Shown here: piece by piece, positions 17,970-26,446 of the stretch | How the letters are laid out: each line of letters opens with the position of its first letter | Position numbering within the stretch: position 1 is the stretch's first letter | From: Rubripirellula sp. | GTDB lineage: Bacteria; Planctomycetota; Planctomycetia; Pirellulales; Pirellulaceae | Assembly (NCBI GenBank): GCA_022425745.1 | Contig: JAKMEW010000300.1 | Coordinates: forward strand, 1 to 36,833 | Direction: 5' to 3' | Length of the DNA: 36,833 nt | Position numbers and translations under genes: made by a program | The notes under the pieces: model-generated | The model's database searches: none | Seen by the model: the letters and a program-made list of their open reading frames with translations, nothing else | What the model was told of the DNA's origin: nothing

Positions 17970-18596
17970 ATGAACCATTTTGCAAGGGTTACGCTTTTAC
18001 TTACCGCAGCACTGTCTGCAACAGCTTTTGGTGAAGGCCAAAACACTCAAGCCCAAGAGGCGAACGACCAAAATCGGACCGCAACAATCGTCAGACCAAG
18101 AAGCAATACAACCGGCCAGGCAATCACAAACCGAGAAGCAACCTCAGTTGGAAGCAACGGTAAATCAGCGGTAGATTTCCCAACCTTACCCCCGCGCACA
18201 AGCGAGAACCGTGAAACTTCTGCAGCAGAAAAAACATCGGGGATTACATCCGCCACGATCACCGTTGTTTCCAGTCTACTGATTGTGCTTGGTTTGTTTG
18301 CGGGACTTGTCTGGTTCAGTCGCAAGGTCAATGCAAAATCGCACGTAAGTACCTCCGCGGTGGCGGCACTCATTGAACCGCTAGGAAGTCACATCTTTGA
18401 CCAAAAAACACAGATGCATGTGATAAGGTTTTCGAATCGAATCCTCCTCGTCTCGCAAGCCAATGGCGAGATGGAAACACTTTGCGAAATAGATGACCCA
18501 GCGGAAGTGCAAACCATTTTGAATACTTTTGACTGGGACCCAAATAATGAATTTGCAAAGGCAGTGAAACAATTTGAACCGCCAGAAAACGAGTGA
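17970..18596 (+). CDS. fliO: Flagellar biosynthesis protein FliO-like
   Basis: From the ATG at 17970 (AGGA six bases upstream) the product has 208 residues: a cleavable-looking signal segment (MNHFARVTLLLTAALSATAF), a 70-residue low-complexity periplasmic stretch, one membrane segment at about 94-116 (ATITVVSSLLIVLGLFAGLVW), and a cytoplasmic FliO domain with VAALIEPLGSHIFDQ, HVIRFSNRILLVSQ and METLCEIDDP. FliO is an assembly factor for the FliP export gate. An in-frame ATG at 17937 would add 11 residues but lacks both a good ribosome-binding site and a signal peptide at the very start. The gene follows fliN, and the unit is closed by a terminator at 18657. fliP, fliQ and fliR, the usual next genes, are absent. 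Confidence 0.75.
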   Translation: MNHFARVTLLLTAALSATAFGEGQNTQAQEANDQNRTATIVRPRSNTTGQAITNREATSVGSNGKSAVDFPTLPPRTSENRETSAAEKTSGITSATITVVSSLLIVLGLFAGLVWFSRKVNAKSHVSTSAVAALIEPLGSHIFDQKTQMHVIRFSNRILLVSQANGEMETLCEIDDPAEVQTILNTFDWDPNNEFAKAVKQFEPPENE

Positions 18597-18656
18597 GAAA
18601 AATTGCATCCTCTAACGCTGACGCCCGACCATCCATTGAAATTGGAAAAACGACAC

Positions 18657-18683
18657 AACCGACGCTGATGTTCGGTTCTTTTT
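18657..18683 (+). terminator. Intrinsic terminator after fliO
   Basis: A perfect 6-bp stem, AACCGA (18657-18662) with TCGGTT (18672-18677), has a 9-base loop and is followed by C and five T (18679-18683). It lies 60 bases past the fliO stop. The rest of the 249-base gap up to 18845 shows nothing else I can name. Confidence 0.65.
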
Positions 18684-18845
18684 ATCTTCACGGTTGCCTA
18701 GTTAACTACAATCAACATCATAAACGGCGACTTTCCAGCGATTCATTGCGGACATCGATTGCGATTGATACGCTTGCTTCTTGAGAGTGACCATGACGCT
18801 CAATCAAATCAGTCCGCACACCTACCTCTCCTTAGTACTTGAAGC

Positions 18846-19703
18846 ATGTCACCGGCGCCATCACAGCTGCAATGGAAAATTTCATCTTGGGTGATGATCT
18901 TTCGTACAGCTCTCGAGGAGCGGCTTGTTTACCGCGGTGACTTCGCCCTTGGAACATTGATGCGATTCTTGCCAATCGTTACCCAAATATTCCTATGGTT
19001 CGCAGTCTTCGACGCAATTGAACGCAAAGGTGATAACACTGACGGCACCATCGGTGGCTTCAGCTTTCAAGAAATCGTTGCCTACTACCTCCTAACCATG
19101 TTGGGGCGAGCATTTTCCAGCATGCCAGGCCTAGCATCCGGTATCGCAAAGCAGATTCGAGAAGGAGAAATCAAGCGATATTTGATCCAACCAATTGACC
19201 TTATCGGTTTTCTACTTATCAATCGCATCGCACACAAGTTTGCCTACTACGTCATTGCGGCGGGACCATTTGCCTTAGTTTTTTTCCTCTGCCGCCATTA
19301 CTTCATCTCTGGATGGCCAAGCCTGACGACTTTATTTGCTTTCACTTTGTCACTCGTCATGGGCTTCCTCATTGGATTTTTCCTTGAGGCGTCAATTGGC
19401 ATGATTGGTTTTTGGTTTCTGGAAGTCTCTTCTTTACTATTCGTTTACATGCTATTTAGCTTTTTTCTTTCTGGTCACATGTTTCCGCTTTCTCTACTTC
19501 CAGATTCAATTGAATACTTCGTGACGTTCCTTCCACTAAAATACCTCGCGTATTTCCCCGCCGCGATTTTCCTCGGAAAAATCCCTCAGGAAGAACTTCT
19601 TTTTGAATTAGCACTGGAAGCAATTTGGCTCCTTTTTTTCATTGCGCTTTGTCGAGTCGCTTACTCGCGTGGAGTGAAACGATACAGCGGATATGGCGGT
19701 TGA
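18846..19703 (+). CDS. ABC-2 type transporter permease (ABC2_membrane_6 / DUF990-like), first subunit
   Basis: The 285-residue protein has six predicted membrane segments and the features of the three-component ABC-2 exporters: a start with FRTALEERLVYRGDFALGTLMRF, the loop GIAKQIREGEIKRYLIQPIDLIGFLL (the coupling region with its conserved GEI...L-QP), and a C-terminal FLPLKYLAYFPAAIFLGKI. These permeases work as heterodimers with a separate ATPase to export an unknown lipid, glycan or small molecule. The stop overlaps the next permease start by 11 bases, so the two are translationally coupled. No ATPase gene is next to the pair in this window. The start is the ATG at 18846. Confidence 0.85.
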   Translation: MSPAPSQLQWKISSWVMIFRTALEERLVYRGDFALGTLMRFLPIVTQIFLWFAVFDAIERKGDNTDGTIGGFSFQEIVAYYLLTMLGRAFSSMPGLASGIAKQIREGEIKRYLIQPIDLIGFLLINRIAHKFAYYVIAAGPFALVFFLCRHYFISGWPSLTTLFAFTLSLVMGFLIGFFLEASIGMIGFWFLEVSSLLFVYMLFSFFLSGHMFPLSLLPDSIEYFVTFLPLKYLAYFPAAIFLGKIPQEELLFELALEAIWLLFFIALCRVAYSRGVKRYSGYGG

Positions 19704-20580
19704 GGAAATCCAAGAAATGACCTTGAAAGACCTGCACCCCAATTACTTCAAAGTCTTCTTGACTTTCGCAAAAAACAGTCTCATTCGAGACATGACCTTT
19801 CGCACGAACTTTGTTCTGCAATGCGTCAGCAGTGTTGGCTGGACGCTGATGAATGTCGGTTTTTATCTAATCCTATTTCAGTACACCGACAGCATTGGCG
19901 CGGACTCAGGCTGGGATCGTGATAAGTTTTTTCTTTTCTTAGCAACGACTTGGTTTATTAACAGTATTGTCCAAGCCTTCTTCATGCCAAACGCAGAAGA
20001 GTTCAGCGAATTAATCAGAACAGGAGGTCTGGACTTTGCATTACTCAAACCTATTGACACGCAGTTTCTAATCTCGTTCCGTAAAGTAGACTGGAGCTCC
20101 CTTTCAAACTTTGCCGCGGGAGTCGTGATCGCCATCATTTCGCTCCGAAACCTGGCGCTACGGGCAACCTCGCCAATGATTCCAGCATGGCATGAAGTGA
20201 TTCTCTATATCATCTTTGTGTTTTTGGGAATCATCATCATGTACAGCCTGATGATCTGCCTTAGCGCGACGAGTGTTTGGCTGGGAAGGAATCAAACGCT
20301 TTATAATTTCTGGTTTTATATCACCAACTTCAGCCGTTATCCGATGGAAATGTATGATCGCGGATGGGGCCGACCTTTATACGGCATATTCACATTCATC
20401 ATTCCCGTCCTACTAGTCGTCAATGTCCCAGCAAGGATACTTGCTAGACCTATCGACCCCCGAACAACAGCTGAATGGTTTTTTGTTATGTGGGCGTTCG
20501 TTGCCGCCTGTGGAAGTCTCGTAATAAGCCGTTGGATCTTCCACCGTGCATTATCTAGTTACCGAAGTGCGAGCTCGTAA
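19693..20580 (+). CDS. ABC-2 type transporter permease (ABC2_membrane_6 / DUF990-like), second subunit
   Basis: The 295-residue protein is the partner of the preceding permease: six membrane segments, an N-terminal KVFLTFAKNSLIRDMTFRTNFVLQ, the coupling loop EEFSELIRTGGLDFALLKPIDTQFLISF parallel to the GEIKRYLIQPID of its neighbour, and a late PMEMYDRGWGRPLYGIFTFIIPVLLVVNVPARIL typical of the second subunit. It probably forms a heterodimeric channel with the first subunit. The ATPase needed to drive it must come from elsewhere or from outside the window. It is followed by a strong-looking terminator and meets the symporter gene tail to tail. Confidence 0.85.
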   Translation: MAVEEIQEMTLKDLHPNYFKVFLTFAKNSLIRDMTFRTNFVLQCVSSVGWTLMNVGFYLILFQYTDSIGADSGWDRDKFFLFLATTWFINSIVQAFFMPNAEEFSELIRTGGLDFALLKPIDTQFLISFRKVDWSSLSNFAAGVVIAIISLRNLALRATSPMIPAWHEVILYIIFVFLGIIIMYSLMICLSATSVWLGRNQTLYNFWFYITNFSRYPMEMYDRGWGRPLYGIFTFIIPVLLVVNVPARILARPIDPRTTAEWFFVMWAFVAACGSLVISRWIFHRALSSYRSASS

Positions 20581-20602
20581 ACCAATCTCTAACTCTGCAG
20601 GA

Positions 20603-20648
20603 TTCCAAGATGCAACCCTTCGGAAATTGAATCTTGAAACGTTTTTTT
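20603..20648 (+). terminator. Intrinsic terminator after the ABC-2 permease pair
   Basis: TTCCAAGAT (20603-20611) pairs with ATCTTGAAA (20631-20639) with one C/A mismatch, around a 19-base loop containing CTTCGG, and is followed by a run of seven T (20642-20648). It lies in the 107-base convergent gap between the permease and symporter stops. Confidence 0.65.
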
Positions 20649-20687
20649 CTAAGCAGATTTTCGAGGCAGGAACATCCAGACAAGAGA

Positions 20688-22880
20688 CTAATTGGCACCA
20701 ATAGACGCGAGCCAGGTCAACAGGCTGATAACGACTACGCACACCAAGCAGGAAATTGTGAATCCGATGACATCCATCTTGGTTGGCACCGTAAATTCCC
20801 AATCGGTATTCGGGAATAACCTGCGGTTTCCGGCAGCACGGGGATTATGAAACGCTTCCTCTAAGTTATTGAGATCCAACGTGGGATCTGGATTAACCGG
20901 CGTATTCATCTTGGCATAATAGCGATCGAGAACCTGCTCGTTCTCGCGTCTCGTAATGTAGCTAAAACCAATCAGAATTAGGAACGGCGTAAGTAGCCGT
21001 GATGGCAAGCGAAGGGTCTCCAACGTGGCCTTTGAGACGGTCGACAAATCCCAGCCTGCCAACGAGTAGATGACGAAGTCAAGATTCAAAGCACCTAACC
21101 CTCGAATCGGCCCCGATGCCGTCTCAACTCGCACGGTGACTCCGTCAATCTCAGATTCCGAGGCAAGCTTAAAACTGATTGGTCCGGTTCCCGCACCCGT
21201 TTCATCAATCGATTCGGCACCACCACGCCAGAAAACGGGAACACCGCCCGAGGTAATGCTGACCTCAATGGATTCACCAACCACCGCCTCTGGAGGTGCC
21301 TTGCCGAGCAGTTTTCTCTTTTGCTCTAACTCGCCTGATTCAGAATTGGCGTACTTTGTCTCGATGGCTTGCCTAGCTTCAACCCAAGCTTGATATCGAG
21401 AGACATCTGAATCAGTAGCAGGTCTGGAAAACGTCTTGGTAACTCGATCGGTGACAACCGCAAAGCGATCACTGTCTCGCAAAACCGGTGCCATCTTTGG
21501 GATGAGAATGGGAAAGATAAAGAACAGCAGCAACGACACAACAATGGTTGCCCATACCGATCGACAATTCGCACGACGCCAATACATACCAATCCAAAAA
21601 GGAGCAGCAAAAAGAATTGGCAATTCCATCGCCATCTTAAATTGACCGAAAACATCGGAATAAGCCAAGGAAACAATGACAGCCCCAACAATGATCAACA
21701 AACCTGTCAGTCGACCAACCGCGATGTATTTCTTTTCATCAGCCACTGGATTGATGTAGGCCGCATAGACATTCCTCACAACCAAACCCGACGTGACGAT
21801 CATGTAGGTATCAGCAGAGCTCATCATTGCTGCCAACAGACACGCCAGCATTAAGCCAACAAGCCCTAAATTCATCGGACCAAGAATTTCTCGTGCAGCA
21901 ACTCCCCATACCTGATCTGGATCGGAGGCAATCTCAGTATTCCCTGACAAAAGAGCAAGCGCGATTAACGCTGTAATTGCCCAGCCGACAGTACACAATC
22001 GTTTCAAGAAGTTACCGGCAACCAACCCGATCCTGGCTTCATCTTCTGACTTAGCCGAACCGCCCCCGGTCGCAATAAAATGGGGTTGCACAACAATCCC
22101 TATCATTCCCAATAGGGACAGAGAGACGATGTACTGCATCGGAAACTCACCGCTACTCGGACCGTTGAAAAGACTGAAGTAATCCTGCGATATTCTCTCA
22201 TGCATGATACCGAAACCATTGATCATGCTCTGAGAACCCTCTTCTGCGAATTTCGCACATAACGCCCACAGTCCATAGGGAATCAGAAGAACAGAAAGAA
22301 GAAGAATAAAAACTCCCTGAATCAAGTCCGTCCAGTAAGCCGCAGTCAAACCACCCAACACACCGTAAACCATCACAATTCCCGCGATTAATGGGATCAG
22401 CGTGTATCTAATTTCATACCCCAAAAGCCCCGTTTCAAATCCAAGCAGCGGCACAGCAAACTTGGCAATCGCTGAAAACATGGTCGAAAGATAGAACATA
22501 TAAAACACAATTGCGAACAGCGTGTAGGCAACTCCGAGTGCCGGCGATTGATATCTCTCCACAAACCAATCACCCAGCGTTAAATGCCGCATCCTGCGAT
22601 ACCAAACCGCGGTAATCCAATAGACCGGGGTAACAAAAAGCCACATTAATGCAGACCAAACACCACTGAGACCGCTTGTCCAGACTGTGCGTCCAACCTG
22701 AACTGGCTCGTGCGCCCCCGTTCCGGCTCCAAAAGCTGCAAAGGTTTGCATCAACTTTCCAAACCCGCGCCCGCCCATAAAATAATCTTCTTGATTATTT
22801 ACCCGACGCATTGCCCAAAGACCAATCAAAATCATGATTGCGAAATAACTGATCAATACGTAGTAATCGATGTCTTGCAT
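20688..22880 (-). CDS. Sodium:solute symporter family protein with a large C-terminal soluble insert
   Basis: The 730-residue SSS transporter begins YYVLISYFAIMILIGLWAMRR, NNQEDYFMGGRGFGKLMQTFAAFGAGTGAHEP (the first discontinuous helix), and has GLTAAYWTDLIQGVFILLL and CLLAAMMSSADTYMIVTSG (about 347-365), which holds the expected Na+-binding serines. It couples Na+ influx to solute uptake; the solute cannot be named. Family members are commonly 450-600 residues. Here a hydrophilic stretch of about 160 residues (465-625, with beta-rich ESIEVSITSGGVPVFWRGG and VTVRVETASG) sits between membrane segments, followed by a helix near 627-641 and a final one near 700-725. The gene is divergent from the ABC exporter across a 240-base gap that has an operator-like inverted repeat. 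Confidence 0.88.
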   Translation of the reverse strand: MQDIDYYVLISYFAIMILIGLWAMRRVNNQEDYFMGGRGFGKLMQTFAAFGAGTGAHEPVQVGRTVWTSGLSGVWSALMWLFVTPVYWITAVWYRRMRHLTLGDWFVERYQSPALGVAYTLFAIVFYMFYLSTMFSAIAKFAVPLLGFETGLLGYEIRYTLIPLIAGIVMVYGVLGGLTAAYWTDLIQGVFILLLSVLLIPYGLWALCAKFAEEGSQSMINGFGIMHERISQDYFSLFNGPSSGEFPMQYIVSLSLLGMIGIVVQPHFIATGGGSAKSEDEARIGLVAGNFLKRLCTVGWAITALIALALLSGNTEIASDPDQVWGVAAREILGPMNLGLVGLMLACLLAAMMSSADTYMIVTSGLVVRNVYAAYINPVADEKKYIAVGRLTGLLIIVGAVIVSLAYSDVFGQFKMAMELPILFAAPFWIGMYWRRANCRSVWATIVVSLLLFFIFPILIPKMAPVLRDSDRFAVVTDRVTKTFSRPATDSDVSRYQAWVEARQAIETKYANSESGELEQKRKLLGKAPPEAVVGESIEVSITSGGVPVFWRGGAESIDETGAGTGPISFKLASESEIDGVTVRVETASGPIRGLGALNLDFVIYSLAGWDLSTVSKATLETLRLPSRLLTPFLILIGFSYITRRENEQVLDRYYAKMNTPVNPDPTLDLNNLEEAFHNPRAAGNRRLFPNTDWEFTVPTKMDVIGFTISCLVCVVVISLLTWLASIGAN

Positions 22881-22961
22881 GACGCTTCAGCAGATTATTT
22901 GTTGCTCACTGAAATTTAATAAAGGATGCCAATCAGCCGAAAAGACGACAAAACCTCAACC

Positions 22962-22994
22962 GGCTACCCTTGTGAAACCGACGCAAGGGTAACC
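22962..22994. promoter_or_regulatory. Inverted repeat in divergent promoter region
   Basis: TACCCTTG (22965-22972) is the exact inverse of CAAGGGTA (22984-22991) across 11 bases; GG/CC extends the arms beyond one mismatch. It sits between the divergent symporter and ABC exporter genes and lacks a T tract on either strand. An operator or an RNA hairpin are both possible. Confidence 0.45.
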
Positions 22995-23120
22995 TGTTAA
23001 AATTGTTGACGCGAGCGTTTTCAAATAGTTTGGACGGTTTTATCTGTTATCCATGGCCATCACTTAATAATGCTACGTCAGATTGAGTTGAGCTCACGGA
23101 CCCATTAGGGAAACATAAAG

Positions 23121-25073
23121 ATGGTACGCGAACCGAGCCGCAAACGATTCATGGAGTTTCGGCTGCGTGCTCGCAAAAAAAAGACGGGAAATTCCGCACA
23201 CTCTTTTCACGGACATTCCGGCAAAAACTCCAAAAAGATTGGCTCCAGAGATCGTAAGTTTCTCGAGCTATTCCTGCAGTTTCTTCAGTTATTACAAGGA
23301 CACCGTCGCAACCTCTCGCTTGCCCTCGCGCTGTTGACAATCGGAATTGGCTTGCGACTGATCCCGCCTTTGGGCACGAAGTTAGCAATCGACCTAGCGT
23401 TAACGAGCCCACCCAAGGAAGTACCGACTTGGGCCTCCGGTATCATCACCACCAACGACCCTCTCGCCATTCTCGTTGTGATTGCCACAGGTGTGGTCGT
23501 CGTTACCGCAACCGCCACCGTGGTACACCTCACGAGCAGATGGATTGCGACAAAGACAGTCAATTTGACGCAAATAAGCATCCGCAAGAAAGTCTTTGCG
23601 CATTCCATTCATCTCCCAATGAATCTGGTTCATGACTTAAAAAGTGGTGGTGCCGCGAGTTTAATTCGTGAAGATGCAGGTGGAGTAGCGGATCTGATTT
23701 TCAGCATGCTGTACAACCCGTGGAGAGCACTGGTTCAACTTGCGGGGAGCTTGCTAATCCTGATGCTTGTTGATTGGAAGCTCATGCTCGGTGGTGCCAC
23801 ACTTCTCCCTTTGGTTTGGATTAGCCACCGTACATGGATCAATCGAATTCGACCGCTATATCGCGACATCAGAAAGCAGCGGCAAACCATTGACAGTGGT
23901 GTAACCGAAACATTTGGTGGAATTCGCGTGGTAAGAACGTTCGCAAGGCAGCGGAGCGAAACGAGACGGTTTGTTGAAGAGGGGAACCTGCTTGTTAGAC
24001 AACAACTCTTCACATGGTGGTGGACCCGTTTGATCGAAACGGTTTGGGAAGTTGTCATCCCGCTAGCCTCGACCGGCCTTCTACTCTACGGGGGATACCA
24101 AATCATTGAAGGAGAGTTGACTCTCGGCGACCTAATGATGTTTCTCGTTTATCTCACAATGCTTCTCGACCCGCTTGCCACCTTGGCTGCGAGTGCTGCA
24201 GGATTTCAAAACAATCTTGCAGGTTTAGACCGAATCCTTGATGTGCTGGAGATCGACCAAGAATTACCCTCGACCCCGAATGCGATTCAAGTAAGCAAAG
24301 TCTCGACGAAAGGTCGCATCCAATTAGAGAACATTGATTTTGCGTACCCCGGCAGCGAGCAGAAAGTCCTCAGGAATATATCCTTCACCATCGAACCGGG
24401 AGAGACAGTTGCGTTAGTTGGTCGCAGCGGAGCGGGCAAAACAACGCTGACAAACATCATTGCAAGGTTCTATGATCCCAGCGCGGGCAAGGTTCTTTTA
24501 GACGGAACCGACTTGAAAGACATTGAACTTAGCTCCTTTCGGCAACTTCTCGGCATTGTGGAACAGGATGTCTTTCTATTTGACGGAACGATTGCCGAAA
24601 ACATCGGATACTCGCGGAAAGACGCTGACATTCACACCATCCAGCAGGCAGCAACCATGGCTGCTGCGCATGATTTCATCCAACGCCTGCCTAAAGGATA
24701 TCTATCGCGAATTGGCGAACGTGGAGTCAAACTATCAGGCGGACAGCGTCAAAGGATCGCGATTGCCAGAGCAATTTGCGCTGATCCAAAAATTTTAATT
24801 TTGGACGAGGCAACCAGCAATCTCGACAGCGAGAGCGAACAGTTAATTCAGCAGAGCCTGCAGAGCCTCTTAAAAAACCGCACATCGCTTGTGATCGCAC
24901 ACCGTCTAAGCACAATCCAGCAAGCTGATCGCATCGTCGTGCTAGATGACGGAAAAATAATTGAATCGGGTAACCACCCAACCCTACTCAGACAGGGAGG
25001 AATTTATAGCGAAATGATACAGCGCCAAACCACCTACTCCTCGAAAAACCTAAACTTACCACGCGATTCATAA
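23121..25073 (+). CDS. MsbA-type ABC exporter (fused membrane and ATPase domains)
   Basis: The 650-residue half-transporter begins with an unusual 45-residue Lys/Arg/His-rich cytoplasmic extension. A six-helix type IV exporter domain (about 60-360) follows, and then an ATPase: Walker A GRSGAGKTT (434-442), Q-loop GIVEQDVFLF, signature LSGGQ (538-542), Walker B ILILDEATSNLD, and switch histidine in IAHRLST. This is a homodimeric lipid or drug exporter of the MsbA/LmrA branch; planctomycetes have an outer membrane, so lipid flipping is plausible, but the substrate is not readable. The start is the ATG at 23121 with AGGG about 11 bases upstream. It converges on the QW-repeat gene with 52 bases between stops. 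A GATGAA/TTCATC hairpin (25115-25130) at that junction has no T tract. Confidence 0.9.
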   Translation: MVREPSRKRFMEFRLRARKKKTGNSAHSFHGHSGKNSKKIGSRDRKFLELFLQFLQLLQGHRRNLSLALALLTIGIGLRLIPPLGTKLAIDLALTSPPKEVPTWASGIITTNDPLAILVVIATGVVVVTATATVVHLTSRWIATKTVNLTQISIRKKVFAHSIHLPMNLVHDLKSGGAASLIREDAGGVADLIFSMLYNPWRALVQLAGSLLILMLVDWKLMLGGATLLPLVWISHRTWINRIRPLYRDIRKQRQTIDSGVTETFGGIRVVRTFARQRSETRRFVEEGNLLVRQQLFTWWWTRLIETVWEVVIPLASTGLLLYGGYQIIEGELTLGDLMMFLVYLTMLLDPLATLAASAAGFQNNLAGLDRILDVLEIDQELPSTPNAIQVSKVSTKGRIQLENIDFAYPGSEQKVLRNISFTIEPGETVALVGRSGAGKTTLTNIIARFYDPSAGKVLLDGTDLKDIELSSFRQLLGIVEQDVFLFDGTIAENIGYSRKDADIHTIQQAATMAAAHDFIQRLPKGYLSRIGERGVKLSGGQRQRIAIARAICADPKILILDEATSNLDSESEQLIQQSLQSLLKNRTSLVIAHRLSTIQQADRIVVLDDGKIIESGNHPTLLRQGGIYSEMIQRQTTYSSKNLNLPRDS

Positions 25074-25125
25074 TCAATCTGCCAATCAGGAGAGCAATCC
25101 ACAACAGCAGCAATGATGAATCGTT

Positions 25126-26214
25126 TCATCGCTGATAGATTGGCAAGAAAGATCGATCAAGCTGCAACATGATCAGATTACATGCAGTGACATAGACAGG
25201 ATCAATCTGACCCTCCCAATAACCATCGGGCCTCTGCTCGCTCACGATACGGTTGTAAAGTCGGTCACGAAAAGGAATCCACATCTCATCACCTTGCCGG
25301 TAAACCACTTGGCTGTAGTACAGGTAGGTATAGTGCCAATGACCAAAGGCACGAGAGCCATCACCGATATCGTGCAACGTTCCCTTTGCGTAGTCCAGCA
25401 TTTCAGGCACGTGATTGCTATCGTAATCGCCCGCGTTGTAGAGAGCAGCCAATGCCGCAGCAGTAATAGCCGGTCGACTCGTACCCATCTGCTGACTGCT
25501 GTAGCTAATTCCACCATCATCATTCTTACATCGATAAATGTATTGCTTTGCTTTCTCAATCACCTCTCCGCTAACAGGAATCCCCGCGTTTCGACACCCC
25601 CTCAAACCTTGAACCTGAGTGATCGTTGTCGAACCTTCGTCGAAGTCATTACCCTCCTTGGCGGACACGTACCCCCATCCGCCCGCTTCTGTCTGAGCAC
25701 CCCCGCTGAATTCAACAGCTTTTGTTAAGACTTCCACGAGTTCATTACGACGATCCACTAACCCTTCTTCTCCTAACACCTGCGAAAGCATCAACATCGC
25801 AAACCCATGACCATAGGTGTAGCGAGAGTCCGTCTGTGGATCACCAATTAAGCCATTATCACGGCTCTTACTAATCAGGAAATCAGCGACCCTTGCGATA
25901 CCACGTGCATAGGGCCCCTGGGTGGTGGTGCTGCCACTTGCGATGAGTGCCGTTCCTGCAAGTGATGCTAAAGCCGTGGGATATACCTGAGTGTTCCATT
26001 GCCCACGTGACGATTGTGAGCGACTGAGCCAATCAAGCCCTCTTTTGATTGAGTCTCCCCAGCGATCCTGCTGGGCTGCAGATACAGCGCAACTGGATTT
26101 AATGGATGCGGTTACCGAAGCAAGCGAAGCGATTAGCTTGACGCAATCACGCCTCGAAAAAAAATCTCTAAAGCCATACTCATCAGAATCCAAGCCGAAA
26201 TCCAGTGCCTTCAT
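25126..26214 (-). CDS. Tat-exported prenyltransferase/squalene-cyclase-fold repeat protein
   Basis: From the ATG at 26214 the product has 362 residues. A twin-arginine motif SRRDCVKLIAS (20-30) followed by a hydrophobic stretch implies Tat export. The mature part is a run of alpha-barrel repeats with three QW-like motifs of the form QxxxGxW: QSSRGQW (67-73), QTEAGGW and QRPDGYW. Also seen are YTYGHGFAMLMLSQ and SRPAITAAALAALYNAGDY, typical of the squalene cyclase/prenyltransferase superfamily. I see no DXDD catalytic motif of squalene-hopene cyclase, so a true cyclase is unlikely; such proteins are common in planctomycetes with no assigned role. The frame is open to 26337, but the longer form would bury the Tat motif. 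It lies downstream of mutM on the same strand. Confidence 0.75.
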   Translation of the reverse strand: MKALDFGLDSDEYGFRDFFSRRDCVKLIASLASVTASIKSSCAVSAAQQDRWGDSIKRGLDWLSRSQSSRGQWNTQVYPTALASLAGTALIASGSTTTQGPYARGIARVADFLISKSRDNGLIGDPQTDSRYTYGHGFAMLMLSQVLGEEGLVDRRNELVEVLTKAVEFSGGAQTEAGGWGYVSAKEGNDFDEGSTTITQVQGLRGCRNAGIPVSGEVIEKAKQYIYRCKNDDGGISYSSQQMGTSRPAITAAALAALYNAGDYDSNHVPEMLDYAKGTLHDIGDGSRAFGHWHYTYLYYSQVVYRQGDEMWIPFRDRLYNRIVSEQRPDGYWEGQIDPVYVTACNLIMLQLDRSFLPIYQR

Positions 26215-26281
26215 GCGTCTCTCTCGATGTATGTGTTCTGCTTGGACGTCTACTTCTTTTAAAGATCTTTCAACAGAAATC

Positions 26282-26323
26282 TTTGGTTCACAGTGCACGA
26301 GTAGGTTTCTGCTAGAAACCAAA
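26282..26323 (-). repeat. Two mutually exclusive hairpin arms in the leader of the QW-repeat gene
   Basis: GGTTTC (26304-26309) pairs with GAAACC (26315-26320) over a 5-base loop. TTTGGTT (26282-26288) can alternatively pair with AACCAAA (26317-26323), which shares bases with the first stem. If the gene starts at 26214, this lies in its 5' leader and resembles an attenuator-type switch. If it starts at 26337, it is coding sequence. Confidence 0.4.
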
Positions 26324-26446
26324 TCGATATGGTGCAAGTCTTATCAAACTAAAGACAACCGAGTGGTTAACAAGCTTTTGCCACACGGCAACACGACTTG
26401 CCTCGATTCAGTATAGCCGGTATCCAAGGACCTGAAGGTAGCTTTT

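Noticed and set aside
25115-25130. GATGAA/TTCATC hairpin at the ABC exporter/QW-repeat gene junction as a terminator
   Set aside because: It overlaps the stop codon and has no T tract on either strand.
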